From: Clostridia bacterium
Lineage (GTDB): Bacteria; Bacillota; Clostridia; Oscillospirales; CAG-272
Direction: 5' to 3'
NCBI GenBank assembly: GCA_017621475.1
Contig: JAGATA010000003.1
Coordinates: 1 to 64,000 of the forward strand
DNA: 64,000 bases
Below, piece after piece: positions 1 through 8,220 of the stretch (the first letter of the stretch is position 1; each line of letters begins with the position of its first letter). The translations under genes were made by a program, and so were the position numbers. The notes under the pieces are model-generated. The model saw only the letters and a list, made by a program, of their open reading frames with translations, searched no databases and was not told the DNA's origin.

Positions 1-213
1 CGTGTAAAAGAACGATAAAACAATCCTTCCGTCACCGCAAGCCGTGCCACCTCCCTTTACACAAGGGAGGCTTAAAGATAGTTGCCACATCTGTGGCGGT
101 AGGGCGACTACCGCAAGTGGCGGATTGTTCGACGAGCCTAACGGCTCTGTGTGTGGAATGCCCCAAGGGGGCTTGTGCAAGCCACCGGCACGGCTGGTGG
201 TCATGACTTTAAC
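1..213. repeat. Hairpin-rich dispersed repeat, cut by window edge
   Basis: No gene is visible here. The stretch is a series of short inverted repeats: CCTCCCTTTACACAAGGGAGG-like arms near 50-70, GCCACATCTGTGGC near 85, GTAG...CTAC near 98-112, and CCACCGGCACGGCTGGTGG near 183-201. Such non-coding, palindrome-rich blocks are typical of dispersed repeats in gut Clostridia. It directly adjoins a second repeat type. The left end lies outside the window, so the full length is unknown. Confidence 0.55.
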
Positions 214-455
214 ATAGGAAATTACTTCAAAATGAGATAAAACCTCTTCAGTCTTTTGCTCCGCAAAATCCACCTTTAGTGCAAACATATCTATGCCCCT
301 TTAGAGCAATTTCGAGATTTAAATTATTGTTAAATGCTCACACAGTTCGCAGGGCAAATCCCAAAAGGGGAAGGCTTTTGTGCCCTCCCCTCCGGGGAGG
401 GTGTCACGATGTGAGGCGTGACGGGAGAGGTAGAGTGCGATTTATCGCACTTTTT
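214..455 (+). repeat. Dispersed repeat, copy A (second copy at 24591-24771)
   Basis: Starts ATAGGAAATTACTTC and continues with AATGAGATAAAACCTCTTC, a GCAAAATCCACCTT block, a GGGGAAGG block and a GTGTCACGATG...GACGG-like hairpin. It ends in the perfect hairpin GTGCGATTTATCGCAC followed by five T. The same order of blocks appears in reverse complement at 24591-24771. This copy is about 60 bases longer because of unrelated AT-rich sequence near 280-350. It contains no transposase. The last bases touch the stop codon of the glycoside hydrolase gene on the other strand. Confidence 0.75.
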
Positions 456-3400
456 ATTCTTCCGTCAAAATTCTGGGTGAAGTGAGAATGCCCGTGCGAA
501 CGAGCATATATTCATCCGTCCAAAATCTATCTCTTGTTCGCCAGGAATCCGGTCCTGTCCATTCAAGAAATTCGTTCGTCTTGTGAAGCTGACCGAATGT
601 GTTCATACGGTTGCCGTAAAGTATAAGATCCACGGTATGCTCACCCTCGGAAAGATTGCCGAGATAAAGTCTGTGCGGCGGAAAATCCACGTATCCTTTT
701 TCTTCGCCGTCAACCAATACTTTGATAACGGCGCCGCGGTATTTACCGATTTCTATGGTCTTTTTGCCGCCGCCGTTTATTTTGAAGCTGTATTTAATAT
801 TGCCTCCGTAGAATGCGAGCTTCTGATCTACAACATCCTTGAAATAGAGGACTTTTTGAAGTTCCGTAACAACAGGGTAATATCCGCGTGCTTCCACGCC
901 GAAGTTGCCGAGCAGATAGCAGGATTCGATGGAGTTTACGTTTCCGAAGCGAAGTGTGACAAGTATCTCGTTTTCTCCCTTTTGTATTTTGGGGAGAGTA
1001 ATGCGGCATATCGCATCGTCAACGTAAGAACCTACGACGTTTACAGGAACGTCTTCTCCGTTAAATTTGAGTGTGAGATATTCGGGATATTCAAGCGCAA
1101 GTTCTGCACCATCGTATTCTATTTCAGATTCAAATTTGAAGCGCAGCATAACGGTATCTTTGGGGTTTTTATTCAAGGGGAGCTGCCACGGCTGTACTCC
1201 CTTGCGCACTTGCACTTCTTCGCCAAGTATTTTGCGGATGTATCTATCGATCTTCAAAACATCAAGAGGTGCGTGCCACTCGCCACCGTTGACGGAAAAT
1301 TCCGCACGGTCAAGCAAAAGCACGTTAGATTCTTCAAGGGTATAAGCCGCTTTGTGGACGGGGTATTCCGCAAAGGCAAAGCGCGGTTCATAGAATACGT
1401 AGCCGCCCGCCTCGGTATCCTTATCGGGGGTAAGCTCCAAGAGCAGAGAATCGCAAAGCTTGGATACCCACGGGAAAATGGTCTTTCCGTTTTTATAGGA
1501 AACCGCGAGCTTGCGTTTTTCGCCAGTCATAGTGCAATATTCTTGGACCTTCCATTCGCCCGTAAGCTCAATTAGAGCGCCGATCATTGGGGCACAATCG
1601 TAATCTTCTTTATAAAGATGGCTTATGAAGATATGCTTCTTATCTCCATCGTTGCGAAGCTGATATATTACGTTTCCAAGCGGATAACCATCGTTTTTGT
1701 TGATTTTTATGAAGCGGTATTTTTCGAGTGCACCCGCAAGTGCGCTCCTTGACCAAGCAATGCAAAGGCATTCTTTTGCAAATTCTTTTGCTTCATCGGA
1801 GGGAACGGCATCCACAAAAGAGGGTGCTTCTCCCATAAAAATAACCTCGCCACCCGCTTTGCGGAATTTTTTGAGCGCGTTAAGCGTTGTTTTGCGTATC
1901 GTGTCGAGATACGGCACTATAACTGTCTTATAAGTCATCTGACCGATCGCAAAGCCCGTTTCTGTTTCGCGGTATTGTTCGGGGAGAAGAGATTCGGAAA
2001 TAAAATCAAAATCCTGAAGACCGAGGAGAAGCCATTCTGTAAGCTGTTCGTGACGGTCGCCAAGGTCAGAACGGTGTTCGCCCGTTTGGTCCGCAGGGCC
2101 GAAGTTGAGCCAATAGGATTCGATTGGGTGGATAACGGCAATGTCAACGGAGGGGGTGCCGCGAGTCATTACGGTGTTGACTCTTGCAAAGTGGTCCTCT
2201 ATATGGCTGTATTCCGTGTACCAAGGGGATTGATGGCCGATAGCGGCGGGGTAATCTCTCTTGGCTTCGCCGCCCATAGATACCCAATAAAGGTGCGGAA
2301 CGCGATGCGTAACGCCGAGGGCTGCCTGCCAGTCACCTTGAAGCTTGTGTCCGCGAAAATCGAAATCCCAGTTGGTAACGCCGTAAAGCTCGCTCATAAC
2401 GCCCTCTTTGCCGTATTGGTGGGCCGCGCTTTGTGCTTGCTTCGCGGTGTTAAGCTCACGTTTGTCGCAAAGCATATCTATACCGGGGAGCCCAAAACCT
2501 CTGTAATGACGCATAGCTTCGCCGACGGACATAGTCTGGCTGTAGAGCGTATTTTCGTTCATCATGTGTCCTGTGAACATAATATTATTTTCTTCGCACC
2601 ACTTGCCTATATTATCACCGAAAGCTTCTGCAAAGCGTTCCGTTGTATGGTCATGGTAGTAATAACGCAGGGGAGAGGGAATTCCGCTTGCGTTTTCCCA
2701 AATGAGTACGGGAAGATTATCAAGAAGGCTTATGCCGTATTTTTTCTTGAATGTTTCGTCAAGGTCGTTCGTGTAGGGAAGAATTACAGATGATTTGTCG
2801 CAAGCGTGTTCAAGCGGCTTTTTGGGTATCATCTGCGGTTCGTCCGTAAAGATGGTGGGAACGCTTTCCCCGAATTCGCCGCCAAACCATTGTTTATATT
2901 TTTCGTGCGTGATATTTATAAACGTATCTATCGCTTCTTTACGCATAACGTCCGCATATCCCGCATACTCCATATATGCAAACCATTTTTCGTGTCCTTC
3001 AGCGGCATTTTCCGAAAGGGAGATGCGTTTGTAGGAAACAAGCTTGCTCTGTGAATCGAGTTCAACGTCAAAGCAAGCGAGGAAAGCGTATTCGCTGTTC
3101 GGCTTCTTCGATTTTTCTTTGTCTGCTTCGGTGATGAGAGTGCCGTCATCATAAGGCGTATAGGTGAAGCAGAGAAGTTTTCTTCTGTTTTCGGGATTTT
3201 CTTTTGCGGTAAAGCCGCCTGCGGAGCCTGAGGGCCAGCGGTCCTCATCATAAAGATAGGAATTCATTCCCGTTTGCTTGCCTTTTTCGATGCAAGCGCC
3301 GACAAGGCTCATAAATTCATCGGAAAGATAGGGGGTTGCCATGCCAACGCGGGTGTGCATATAATAACCGCCAAATCCCATTGTTTTCATATGCTCGATC

Positions 3401-3528
3401 TGCTTTTCGAGTGTTTCTTTTTTCAGTTCGCAGTTCCAAGCCCAAAATGGTGCTGCCCGATATTCTTTAGTAGGGTTTTTGAAAAGTTCCATATCAAGGC
3501 TTTTCGCGCTTTTCTTTGAATAAAGCAT
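454..3528 (-). CDS. Large GH106-like glycoside hydrolase
   Basis: A 1024-residue protein that resembles the GH106 (alpha-L-rhamnosidase) and related large hydrolases. The N-terminal barrel region shows APFWAWN at residues 26-32, GFGGYYMHTR at 51-60 and YDEDRWPSG at 93-101, the last being the most telling family signature. The C-terminal part is rich in beta strands and looks like carbohydrate-binding sandwich domains. There is no signal peptide, so it should act in the cytoplasm on imported oligosaccharides. ATG at 3528 follows GAAAGGAT at good spacing; a second Met at codon 13 is possible. It stands alone with its own promoter, and its stop abuts a dispersed repeat. The substrate cannot be told from sequence. 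Confidence 0.75.
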   Translation of the reverse strand: MLYSKKSAKSLDMELFKNPTKEYRAAPFWAWNCELKKETLEKQIEHMKTMGFGGYYMHTRVGMATPYLSDEFMSLVGACIEKGKQTGMNSYLYDEDRWPSGSAGGFTAKENPENRRKLLCFTYTPYDDGTLITEADKEKSKKPNSEYAFLACFDVELDSQSKLVSYKRISLSENAAEGHEKWFAYMEYAGYADVMRKEAIDTFINITHEKYKQWFGGEFGESVPTIFTDEPQMIPKKPLEHACDKSSVILPYTNDLDETFKKKYGISLLDNLPVLIWENASGIPSPLRYYYHDHTTERFAEAFGDNIGKWCEENNIMFTGHMMNENTLYSQTMSVGEAMRHYRGFGLPGIDMLCDKRELNTAKQAQSAAHQYGKEGVMSELYGVTNWDFDFRGHKLQGDWQAALGVTHRVPHLYWVSMGGEAKRDYPAAIGHQSPWYTEYSHIEDHFARVNTVMTRGTPSVDIAVIHPIESYWLNFGPADQTGEHRSDLGDRHEQLTEWLLLGLQDFDFISESLLPEQYRETETGFAIGQMTYKTVIVPYLDTIRKTTLNALKKFRKAGGEVIFMGEAPSFVDAVPSDEAKEFAKECLCIAWSRSALAGALEKYRFIKINKNDGYPLGNVIYQLRNDGDKKHIFISHLYKEDYDCAPMIGALIELTGEWKVQEYCTMTGEKRKLAVSYKNGKTIFPWVSKLCDSLLLELTPDKDTEAGGYVFYEPRFAFAEYPVHKAAYTLEESNVLLLDRAEFSVNGGEWHAPLDVLKIDRYIRKILGEEVQVRKGVQPWQLPLNKNPKDTVMLRFKFESEIEYDGAELALEYPEYLTLKFNGEDVPVNVVGSYVDDAICRITLPKIQKGENEILVTLRFGNVNSIESCYLLGNFGVEARGYYPVVTELQKVLYFKDVVDQKLAFYGGNIKYSFKINGGGKKTIEIGKYRGAVIKVLVDGEEKGYVDFPPHRLYLGNLSEGEHTVDLILYGNRMNTFGQLHKTNEFLEWTGPDSWRTRDRFWTDEYMLVRTGILTSPRILTEE

Positions 3529-3598
3529 AGTTTCGGTATCCTTTCGGAAAAAGTGTTATTTTTCAGCTCACGGTAAATGGAGAAAAATACATATTTAC

Positions 3599-3627
3599 AT
3601 TATACATAAGGTGTTTTTGAAAGTCAA
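3599..3627 (-). promoter_or_regulatory. Promoter of the GH106-like gene
   Basis: On the minus strand TTGACT (3627-3622) and TATAAT (3604-3599) are separated by 17 bases, a near-consensus vegetative promoter about 70 bases ahead of the start codon. Confidence 0.75.
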
Positions 3628-3712
3628 TAAAAGAGTTTTGCAAACAAAAAAATTGATAATTTTCTAAAAAAATCATGTATAGAAAAAAATTGAAATTTTT
3701 TTCAAAAACCTC

Positions 3713-3768
3713 TTTTCAAAATGATTTTTTTATGCTATAATATAGTTATAAATTAGAATGTGTTCTAA
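3713..3768 (+). promoter_or_regulatory. Extended -10 promoter with downstream dyad
   Basis: TGCTATAAT (3733-3741) is an extended -10 element; the -35 at 3713 (TTTTCA) is weak. Just downstream lies the dyad TTAGAA-N4-TTCTAA (3753-3768), which could be an operator. It precedes the uL15-like gene. Confidence 0.55.
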
Positions 3769-3814
3769 AATACCGCCTAAATTTTTATTTCTTCACATAA
3801 GGGAGGGAACTTAA

Positions 3815-4330
3815 ATGTTGTTTATTGTTGTAATGTGGATCATTGAGATTCTCAGCGCTGTTGCGCTCGTGGCTTTCGCAATCGGCGTGTTATCCGGGCC
3901 GAAGACGGCAACCGCGGCTGTACATAAAGCACCGATAATACACCATAAAGAGGAGCCTGTTCCCGTAAAGGAAGAAGAACCGCATCACCTTCCCGAAATC
4001 GTTGAACATATCGATGCACAGGAAGCGGATGAAATGCTCAGCGACGAACTTGCAATGGAATTTGTTGTTGTTGAACACGAAGGTCACAGAACGATCGGTC
4101 TTAAAGGGCACGTAAATCTCGGTGATATAGATAAGGTATTTAAATCCGGTCAAGTAGTAACGCTCGAAAAGCTTAAAGCAAAAGGTCTTGTAAATAAAAA
4201 GATCAAGAGAGTTAAAGTACTTGCAGATGGCGTGCTCAATAAGCCTCTTATGGTAAAAGCTCACGGTTTTTCCATTCAGGCCATCAAAATGATAGAGCTT
4301 ACCGGCGGCACCGTTGTAAAACTTAAATAA
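3815..4330 (+). CDS. Membrane-anchored protein with ribosomal uL15-like domain
   Basis: 171 residues. Residues 2-27 form one hydrophobic helix. Residues 37-70 are a His/Glu/Pro-rich linker (HHKEEPVPVKEEEPHHLPE). Residues about 99-171 read like the C-terminal half of ribosomal protein L15: VNLGDIDKVF, VVTLEKLKAKGL, VKVLADGVLNKPL, VKAHGFS and a final ELTGGTVV follow the L15 consensus in order. It is not the ribosomal L15 gene itself, because the N-terminal rRNA-binding half is replaced by the membrane anchor and no ribosomal genes are near. The start is set by GGGAGGG ten bases before ATG 3815. It is monocistronic, ending in a terminator. Function unknown; the domain call is by motif recognition. 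Confidence 0.7.
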   Translation: MLFIVVMWIIEILSAVALVAFAIGVLSGPKTATAAVHKAPIIHHKEEPVPVKEEEPHHLPEIVEHIDAQEADEMLSDELAMEFVVVEHEGHRTIGLKGHVNLGDIDKVFKSGQVVTLEKLKAKGLVNKKIKRVKVLADGVLNKPLMVKAHGFSIQAIKMIELTGGTVVKLK

Positions 4331-4340
4331 AAGCTTAAAA

Positions 4341-4366
4341 ATGCCTGTGAAAACAGGCATTTTTCT
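4341..4366 (+). terminator. Intrinsic terminator after uL15-like gene
   Basis: Perfect hairpin ATGCCTGT-GAAA-ACAGGCAT (4341-4360) followed by TTTTC. Confidence 0.85.
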
Positions 4367-4440
4367 TTGTTTCTATTGCGATAAAAAGTAATTTGTGTTA
4401 ATATTATTTTGCAAACCTTATTTGCCGAAAGGGGAATATT

Positions 4441-5511
4441 ATGATAATTACAAGAGAAATGGGAACGGTGCTTCCCGATACAACAATGAATTCGCCTGTA
4501 TATTTGGACGTAAAAAATGCACCGTTCAAGCTCTATGGCTTTTGCGAGCCTTTTCGCCGCGTGCCGCGTGATGTGGCGGAAGCAACGAGCGAATGTGTTG
4601 CAAGACTTTCAAAAGCTTCTGCGGGCGGCAGAGTTCGCTTTAAAACGACATCCGATTTTATAGTTCTTCACGGCGACTACGTAACGCTTGGCGCGGGAGC
4701 TACAAACTCCTTGGTTGCAACGTCAAGCTTCGATATTTATTTCAAGGAAGACGGCAAACAAGCATTCCGAGGCATCTACAATCCCTCACAAGGGGATGGA
4801 AAATCTTATGTGGAGAGCAGACTCAAATTCCATAATGATGAAATGAAGGACGTTATTGTGAATTTCCCGCTTGGTGCCAATCTTCGCAATGTCTATATAG
4901 GCCTTCGCGAGGGCAGCGTGATAGAAGAGGGAAGCGAATATAAATATTCCACGCCCGTCGTTTTCTACGGGTCTTCCATCGTTCACGGCGGCGGACTTCG
5001 CCCCAGCTCTCCTTACTCATCTGTGATTTCTCGCAGATTGGATACGGATTTTGTAAACCTCGGCTTTGCCGGCAGTGCGCTTGCGGAAAAGTCTATAATT
5101 GAATATTGTGCAAGCCTTAAAATGAGCGCTTTTGTGTATGATTACGACCACAATGCGCCTACATACGAGCATCTTGAGAATACGCATTATGCAGGCTATA
5201 AGCTGTTCCGCGAAAAACAGCCGACAACTCCTGTGATTTTTGCTTCCCGACCCGATTATTGGACTAGAAACTACACTCTTGAATATTACACGGTGGCGGA
5301 TAACGAAAAGCGCCGCGCTCTTATCGAAGCAAACTACAAGCGTGCGCTTGCGGAGGGGGATAAAAACGTGTATTTTGTGGACGGTTCCAAAATGTTCCCC
5401 GCAGATCTTCGCGATGATTGCACCTGTGACGGTTGCCATCCCAATGACTTGGGTTATCATTATATGGCGAACGCTTTTGAAGCGGTGCTTCGCCCGATTC
5501 TTGAAAAATAA
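4441..5511 (+). CDS. SGNH/GDSL-family hydrolase, first of a tandem pair
   Basis: 356 residues. An N-terminal beta-rich domain (about 1-170) precedes an SGNH esterase domain. FYGSSIVHG at 175-183 is block I with the nucleophile Ser179. NLGFAGSA supplies the block II glycine, YDYDHNAPT the block III asparagine, and CDGCHPNDLGY near the end the catalytic Asp-x-x-His. This layout matches the GxDLY plus GDSL-like lipase (Lipase_GDSL_3) architecture, whose members are mostly carbohydrate or acyl esterases. No signal peptide is seen. AAAGGGG precedes ATG 4441. The next gene is a close paralogue 26 bases downstream, and both continue into a GreA-like gene with no terminator between them. Confidence 0.8.
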   Translation: MIITREMGTVLPDTTMNSPVYLDVKNAPFKLYGFCEPFRRVPRDVAEATSECVARLSKASAGGRVRFKTTSDFIVLHGDYVTLGAGATNSLVATSSFDIYFKEDGKQAFRGIYNPSQGDGKSYVESRLKFHNDEMKDVIVNFPLGANLRNVYIGLREGSVIEEGSEYKYSTPVVFYGSSIVHGGGLRPSSPYSSVISRRLDTDFVNLGFAGSALAEKSIIEYCASLKMSAFVYDYDHNAPTYEHLENTHYAGYKLFREKQPTTPVIFASRPDYWTRNYTLEYYTVADNEKRRALIEANYKRALAEGDKNVYFVDGSKMFPADLRDDCTCDGCHPNDLGYHYMANAFEAVLRPILEK

Positions 5512-5537
5512 ATTTATCGTGAGGTTAAGAGGTTAAT

Positions 5538-6587
5538 ATGATAGTAACAAGAGAAATGGGAGTAACGCTCCCGCATACGACAATGAATTCGCCCGTGTAT
5601 CTCGATGTGAAAAACGCGCCGTTCAGGCTTTACGGCTTTGATAACGGATTTGAGCGCGTTCCCGCTGAGATTGCGAAAGCAACTAGCGAAAGTGTGGAAC
5701 GCCTTGCACGCACATCCGCAGGTGGCAGAGTAAGATTCCGCACAAATTCCGATTACATCGTGGTTCACGGGGATTTTGATTATACCGAAAACGGCACTAC
5801 TTGGCCCATTGCGGCGCAGGCAGGTTTCGATATTTACTTTACTGAAAACGGCAAGCAAAAGTTCAGGGGTGTGTTCGGCGGTTCAAAACCTACGGGTCAA
5901 AATTACAGCGAAAACAGACTTCGTTTTACCAATGAAATGAAGGATGTTACTATCTATTTTCCCGTGGTAACTGCATTTACGAATATGTATATCGGTCTTC
6001 ACGAGGGTTGTGTGCTTGAAGAGATGGAGAATTACAAATACGAAACGCCGGTTGTGTTCTACGGGTCTTCCATCGTTCACGGCGTTGGCGCAGGCAGAGC
6101 GAGTACCCCTTACCCTTCCATTATATCGCGCAGGCTTGATTGCAACTTCCGCAATCTTGGTTTTGGCGGTGCGGCGAAAGCGGAAAAGCCGATAATGGAA
6201 TATATCGCAGGGCTTGATATGAGCGTTTTTGTGTATGACTATGACCATAACGCGCCCACGTATGAGCATCTTGAAAAAACGCATTACGAAGGCTACAAGA
6301 TATTCCGCGCAAAGCAGCCGACAACTCCCGTTATTATGGCTTCACGCGTTGATATTGACTGCGGCAACAGAGCGGAAAACGAAAGATGGCGCGCTCTTAT
6401 CAAATCGAACTACGAACGCGCAAAGGCAGAGGGCGATGAAAACATTTATTTCATCGATGGGGAAGAAATTTACCCAACAGAGCTTCGCGATGAATGCACC
6501 TGTGACGGTTGCCATCCCAACGATATGGGCTACAGCTATATGGCAGATGCTTTCGGTAAAATCATAAAAGAGCTTATTGAGAAGTGA
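5538..6587 (+). CDS. SGNH/GDSL-family hydrolase, second of a tandem pair
   Basis: 349 residues, collinear with the preceding gene from the first residues (VTREMGVTLPHTTMNSPVYL) to the end, so a clear tandem duplication. Catalytic blocks are kept: FYGSSIVHG, NLGFGGAAKAEK, YDYDHNAPTYEHLE and CDGCHPNDMGY. Differences cluster in the N-terminal accessory domain and in the loop after the catalytic serine (GVGAGRASTPYPS against GGGLRPSSPYSS), suggesting different acyl or sugar preferences. GAGGTTAAGAGGTTAAT precedes ATG 5538. A cytoplasmic esterase acting on sugar esters is likely; the true substrate is unknown. Confidence 0.8.
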   Translation: MIVTREMGVTLPHTTMNSPVYLDVKNAPFRLYGFDNGFERVPAEIAKATSESVERLARTSAGGRVRFRTNSDYIVVHGDFDYTENGTTWPIAAQAGFDIYFTENGKQKFRGVFGGSKPTGQNYSENRLRFTNEMKDVTIYFPVVTAFTNMYIGLHEGCVLEEMENYKYETPVVFYGSSIVHGVGAGRASTPYPSIISRRLDCNFRNLGFGGAAKAEKPIMEYIAGLDMSVFVYDYDHNAPTYEHLEKTHYEGYKIFRAKQPTTPVIMASRVDIDCGNRAENERWRALIKSNYERAKAEGDENIYFIDGEEIYPTELRDECTCDGCHPNDMGYSYMADAFGKIIKELIEK

Positions 6588-6594
6588 GGTAACT

Positions 6595-7098
6595 ATGCAC
6601 GACGAGCTTACAAAAGTTGATATAAAAAAGATGCAGGATGAGATCGACTATCGCATAAATGTGTTGACTCCCAAACTCAAAGAGGAATTGAGTAAGGCAC
6701 GCGCACAGGGAGACCTCAGCGAAAATTTTGAATATAAATCCTCCAAGAGGGAGCTGAGCCGTAATTACAGCCGCATCAATTACCTTCAGAGGATGATTGC
6801 AACTGCCGTTGTCGTTTCCACGGACAGCGGCGAGGGCGAGATAGGGCTTTTCAGCAAGGTGAAGCTCTATGTAGAGGAGGACGAGGAGGAGATGGATATA
6901 GTTATCGTTACAACTCTGCGCCAAAACTCCACGGAGGGTTTTGTGAGCAAGGAATCTCCTTTGGGCAAGGCTTTGATGGGCAAAAAGGTAGGAGACCGCG
7001 TTCTTGTTAAGGTAAACGACAGCTACAGTTATTATGTGGAAGTCCGCGCCGTTGAAAAGGGCGAGGACGATGAATCTCTTGATATAAGCTCTTTCTGA
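6595..7098 (+). CDS. GreA/GreB-family transcription elongation factor
   Basis: 167 residues from ATG 6595, which follows GTGAGGT and overlaps no motif; an upstream in-frame start at 6577 would lie inside the preceding gene. Residues 1-75 are a coiled coil with the tip motif GDLSENFEY, keeping the acidic Asp and Glu that in GreA coordinate the catalytic magnesium for RNA cleavage by RNA polymerase. The C-terminal half is FKBP-like with ESPLGKALMGKKVGDRV, matching the GreA motif SPIARALLGK. It is more divergent than a housekeeping GreA and sits in an esterase operon, so it is probably an accessory paralogue. Confidence 0.8.
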   Translation: MHDELTKVDIKKMQDEIDYRINVLTPKLKEELSKARAQGDLSENFEYKSSKRELSRNYSRINYLQRMIATAVVVSTDSGEGEIGLFSKVKLYVEEDEEEMDIVIVTTLRQNSTEGFVSKESPLGKALMGKKVGDRVLVKVNDSYSYYVEVRAVEKGEDDESLDISSF

Positions 7099-7099
7099 T

Positions 7100-7687
7100 A
7101 TGGCAAGAGAAGACAGACCCACTCTTTTTGACGAGGACATACGCATTTTGCTTTTCGATTACCTCGATCTGCGCTACCCGAAGGTTCGCACGTTCGAGGA
7201 AAAGGTTATGGGAAAATCGCGCTCCGACGTTGTGGCGCTTTTGCCGGATGCGCTTGTCGGTATCGAAATAAAGAGCGATGCAGATACGTATGCCCGCCTT
7301 GCCACGCAGGTCAAGGACTACGATAAATTTTTCGATATGAACTATATTGTTGTGGGCAGCAGCCACCTCCGGCGCGTTGCGGAGCATATTCCCACGCATT
7401 GGGGCATACTCCATGTTGACCAAACAGAGGAGGAGCCCATCATCCGCGAGGTGCGCGCGGCAGGGCAGAACCCTAAAATAAAGCTGAAAACGCAGTTCGT
7501 TTTTATGTGGAAACGGGAGCTTTGGGCACTTTTAAAGCTCAATAATCTTCCTGCATACAAGCAAAAAAGCAGAAAATTTATAGTGGACACGCTTCTTTCA
7601 AAGGTTGACGAACGCACGCTCAAAATGCAGATGTGCGATATGCTTTTTGAAAGGGATTACTCCATTTTCGAGGCGGAAGAAGAATGA
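7100..7687 (+). CDS. sce7726-family PD-(D/E)XK nuclease-like protein
   Basis: 195 residues. SRSDVVALL followed by GIEIKSDADTYARLATQVKDY gives the D...E-x-K core of a PD-(D/E)XK nuclease fold with a downstream Gln, and HWGIL plus MWKRELWALL match the sce7726 family. Members are often found with mobile or defence genes, and their biochemical role is not established. Here it starts one base after the GreA-like gene stops, so the two are translationally coupled. No terminator separates them from the two esterases. A nuclease active site is an inference from motif, not proof of activity. Confidence 0.7.
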   Translation: MAREDRPTLFDEDIRILLFDYLDLRYPKVRTFEEKVMGKSRSDVVALLPDALVGIEIKSDADTYARLATQVKDYDKFFDMNYIVVGSSHLRRVAEHIPTHWGILHVDQTEEEPIIREVRAAGQNPKIKLKTQFVFMWKRELWALLKLNNLPAYKQKSRKFIVDTLLSKVDERTLKMQMCDMLFERDYSIFEAEEE

Positions 7688-7740
7688 AAGGCTGATATTA
7701 TCATCCTTAAAACCTCTATAAAGGCATTTTAAATGTAAAA

Positions 7741-7777
7741 AATACTGTATGCGGTAAAGCATACGGTATTTTTTTGC
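7741..7777 (+). terminator. Intrinsic terminator of the SGNH-gre-sce7726 operon
   Basis: Stem ATACTGTATGC / GCATACGGTAT around the loop GGTAAA, then a run of seven or more T. One G-T wobble. Confidence 0.85.
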
Positions 7778-7786
7778 CCAAACCCC

Positions 7787-7841
7787 TTGACAAACTTGGT
7801 CTATTGTTATAGACTATAATTAGTTGGTAACGATAGACCAA
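7787..7841 (+). promoter_or_regulatory. Promoter and dyad operator of blaI-M56 operon
   Basis: TTGACA at 7787-7792 is the -35 element. TAGACT at 7810 (17-base spacer) or TATAAT at 7815 may serve as -10. The promoter is embedded in a long dyad: TTGGTCTATTGTTA (7796-7809) and TAACGATAGACCAA (7828-7841), inverted copies with one mismatch. The dyad covers the -10 region, which fits autorepression by the BlaI-type regulator encoded next. Confidence 0.75.
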
Positions 7842-7856
7842 AAAGGAGGTCACATT

Positions 7857-8219
7857 ATGAATGAACTTAAACTTTGTGAGAGCGACTACCGCTTTATGAG
7901 CGTTATATGGGAAAACGAGCCTCTTTCCTCGCGAGAGCTTGTGGAGCTTTGCGCCCAAAAGCTTGGATGGAAAAAATCTACGACTTACACCACGCTTAAA
8001 AAGCTTTGTGAAAAAGGCTTTGCCGCGAATACGGAAACCGTGGTGACGTCGCTCGTTGCGCGCAAGGATGTGCAGGCGTATGCAAGCGAGCATTTTGTGG
8101 AGCATACCTTTGCGGGCTCGCTCCCGAACTTCCTCGTTTCTTTCCTCGGCGGCAAGAGGATATCCGAAAAAGAAGCGGCAGAGCTCAAACGCCTTATCGA
8201 CGAACACAAGGAGGGATAG
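7857..8219 (+). CDS. BlaI/MecI/CopY-family transcriptional repressor
   Basis: 120 residues starting at ATG 7857 after AAAGGAGG; upstream starts would include the ribosome binding site. The winged helix is clear (residues 5-75): LSSRELVELCAQKLGWKKSTTYTTLKKLCEKGF contains the recognition helix typical of BlaI. In this family the dimeric repressor is removed by proteolysis after the partner M56 sensor detects a signal. The partner follows one base after the stop, as in blaI-blaR1. The promoter dyad upstream is the likely target. No beta-lactamase gene is present, so the signal may be something other than beta-lactams. Confidence 0.9.
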   Translation: MNELKLCESDYRFMSVIWENEPLSSRELVELCAQKLGWKKSTTYTTLKKLCEKGFAANTETVVTSLVARKDVQAYASEHFVEHTFAGSLPNFLVSFLGGKRISEKEAAELKRLIDEHKEG

Positions 8220-8220
8220 T

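Noticed and set aside
279..485. 68-codon frame in the repeat region
   Set aside because: It lies in the dispersed repeat, has no ribosome binding site, and overlaps the end of the hydrolase gene.
8056..8220. Longer N terminus for the M56 protein
   Set aside because: It would overlap the BlaI-type gene for 160 bases in another frame; ATG 8221 right after the repressor stop starts with the first membrane helix.
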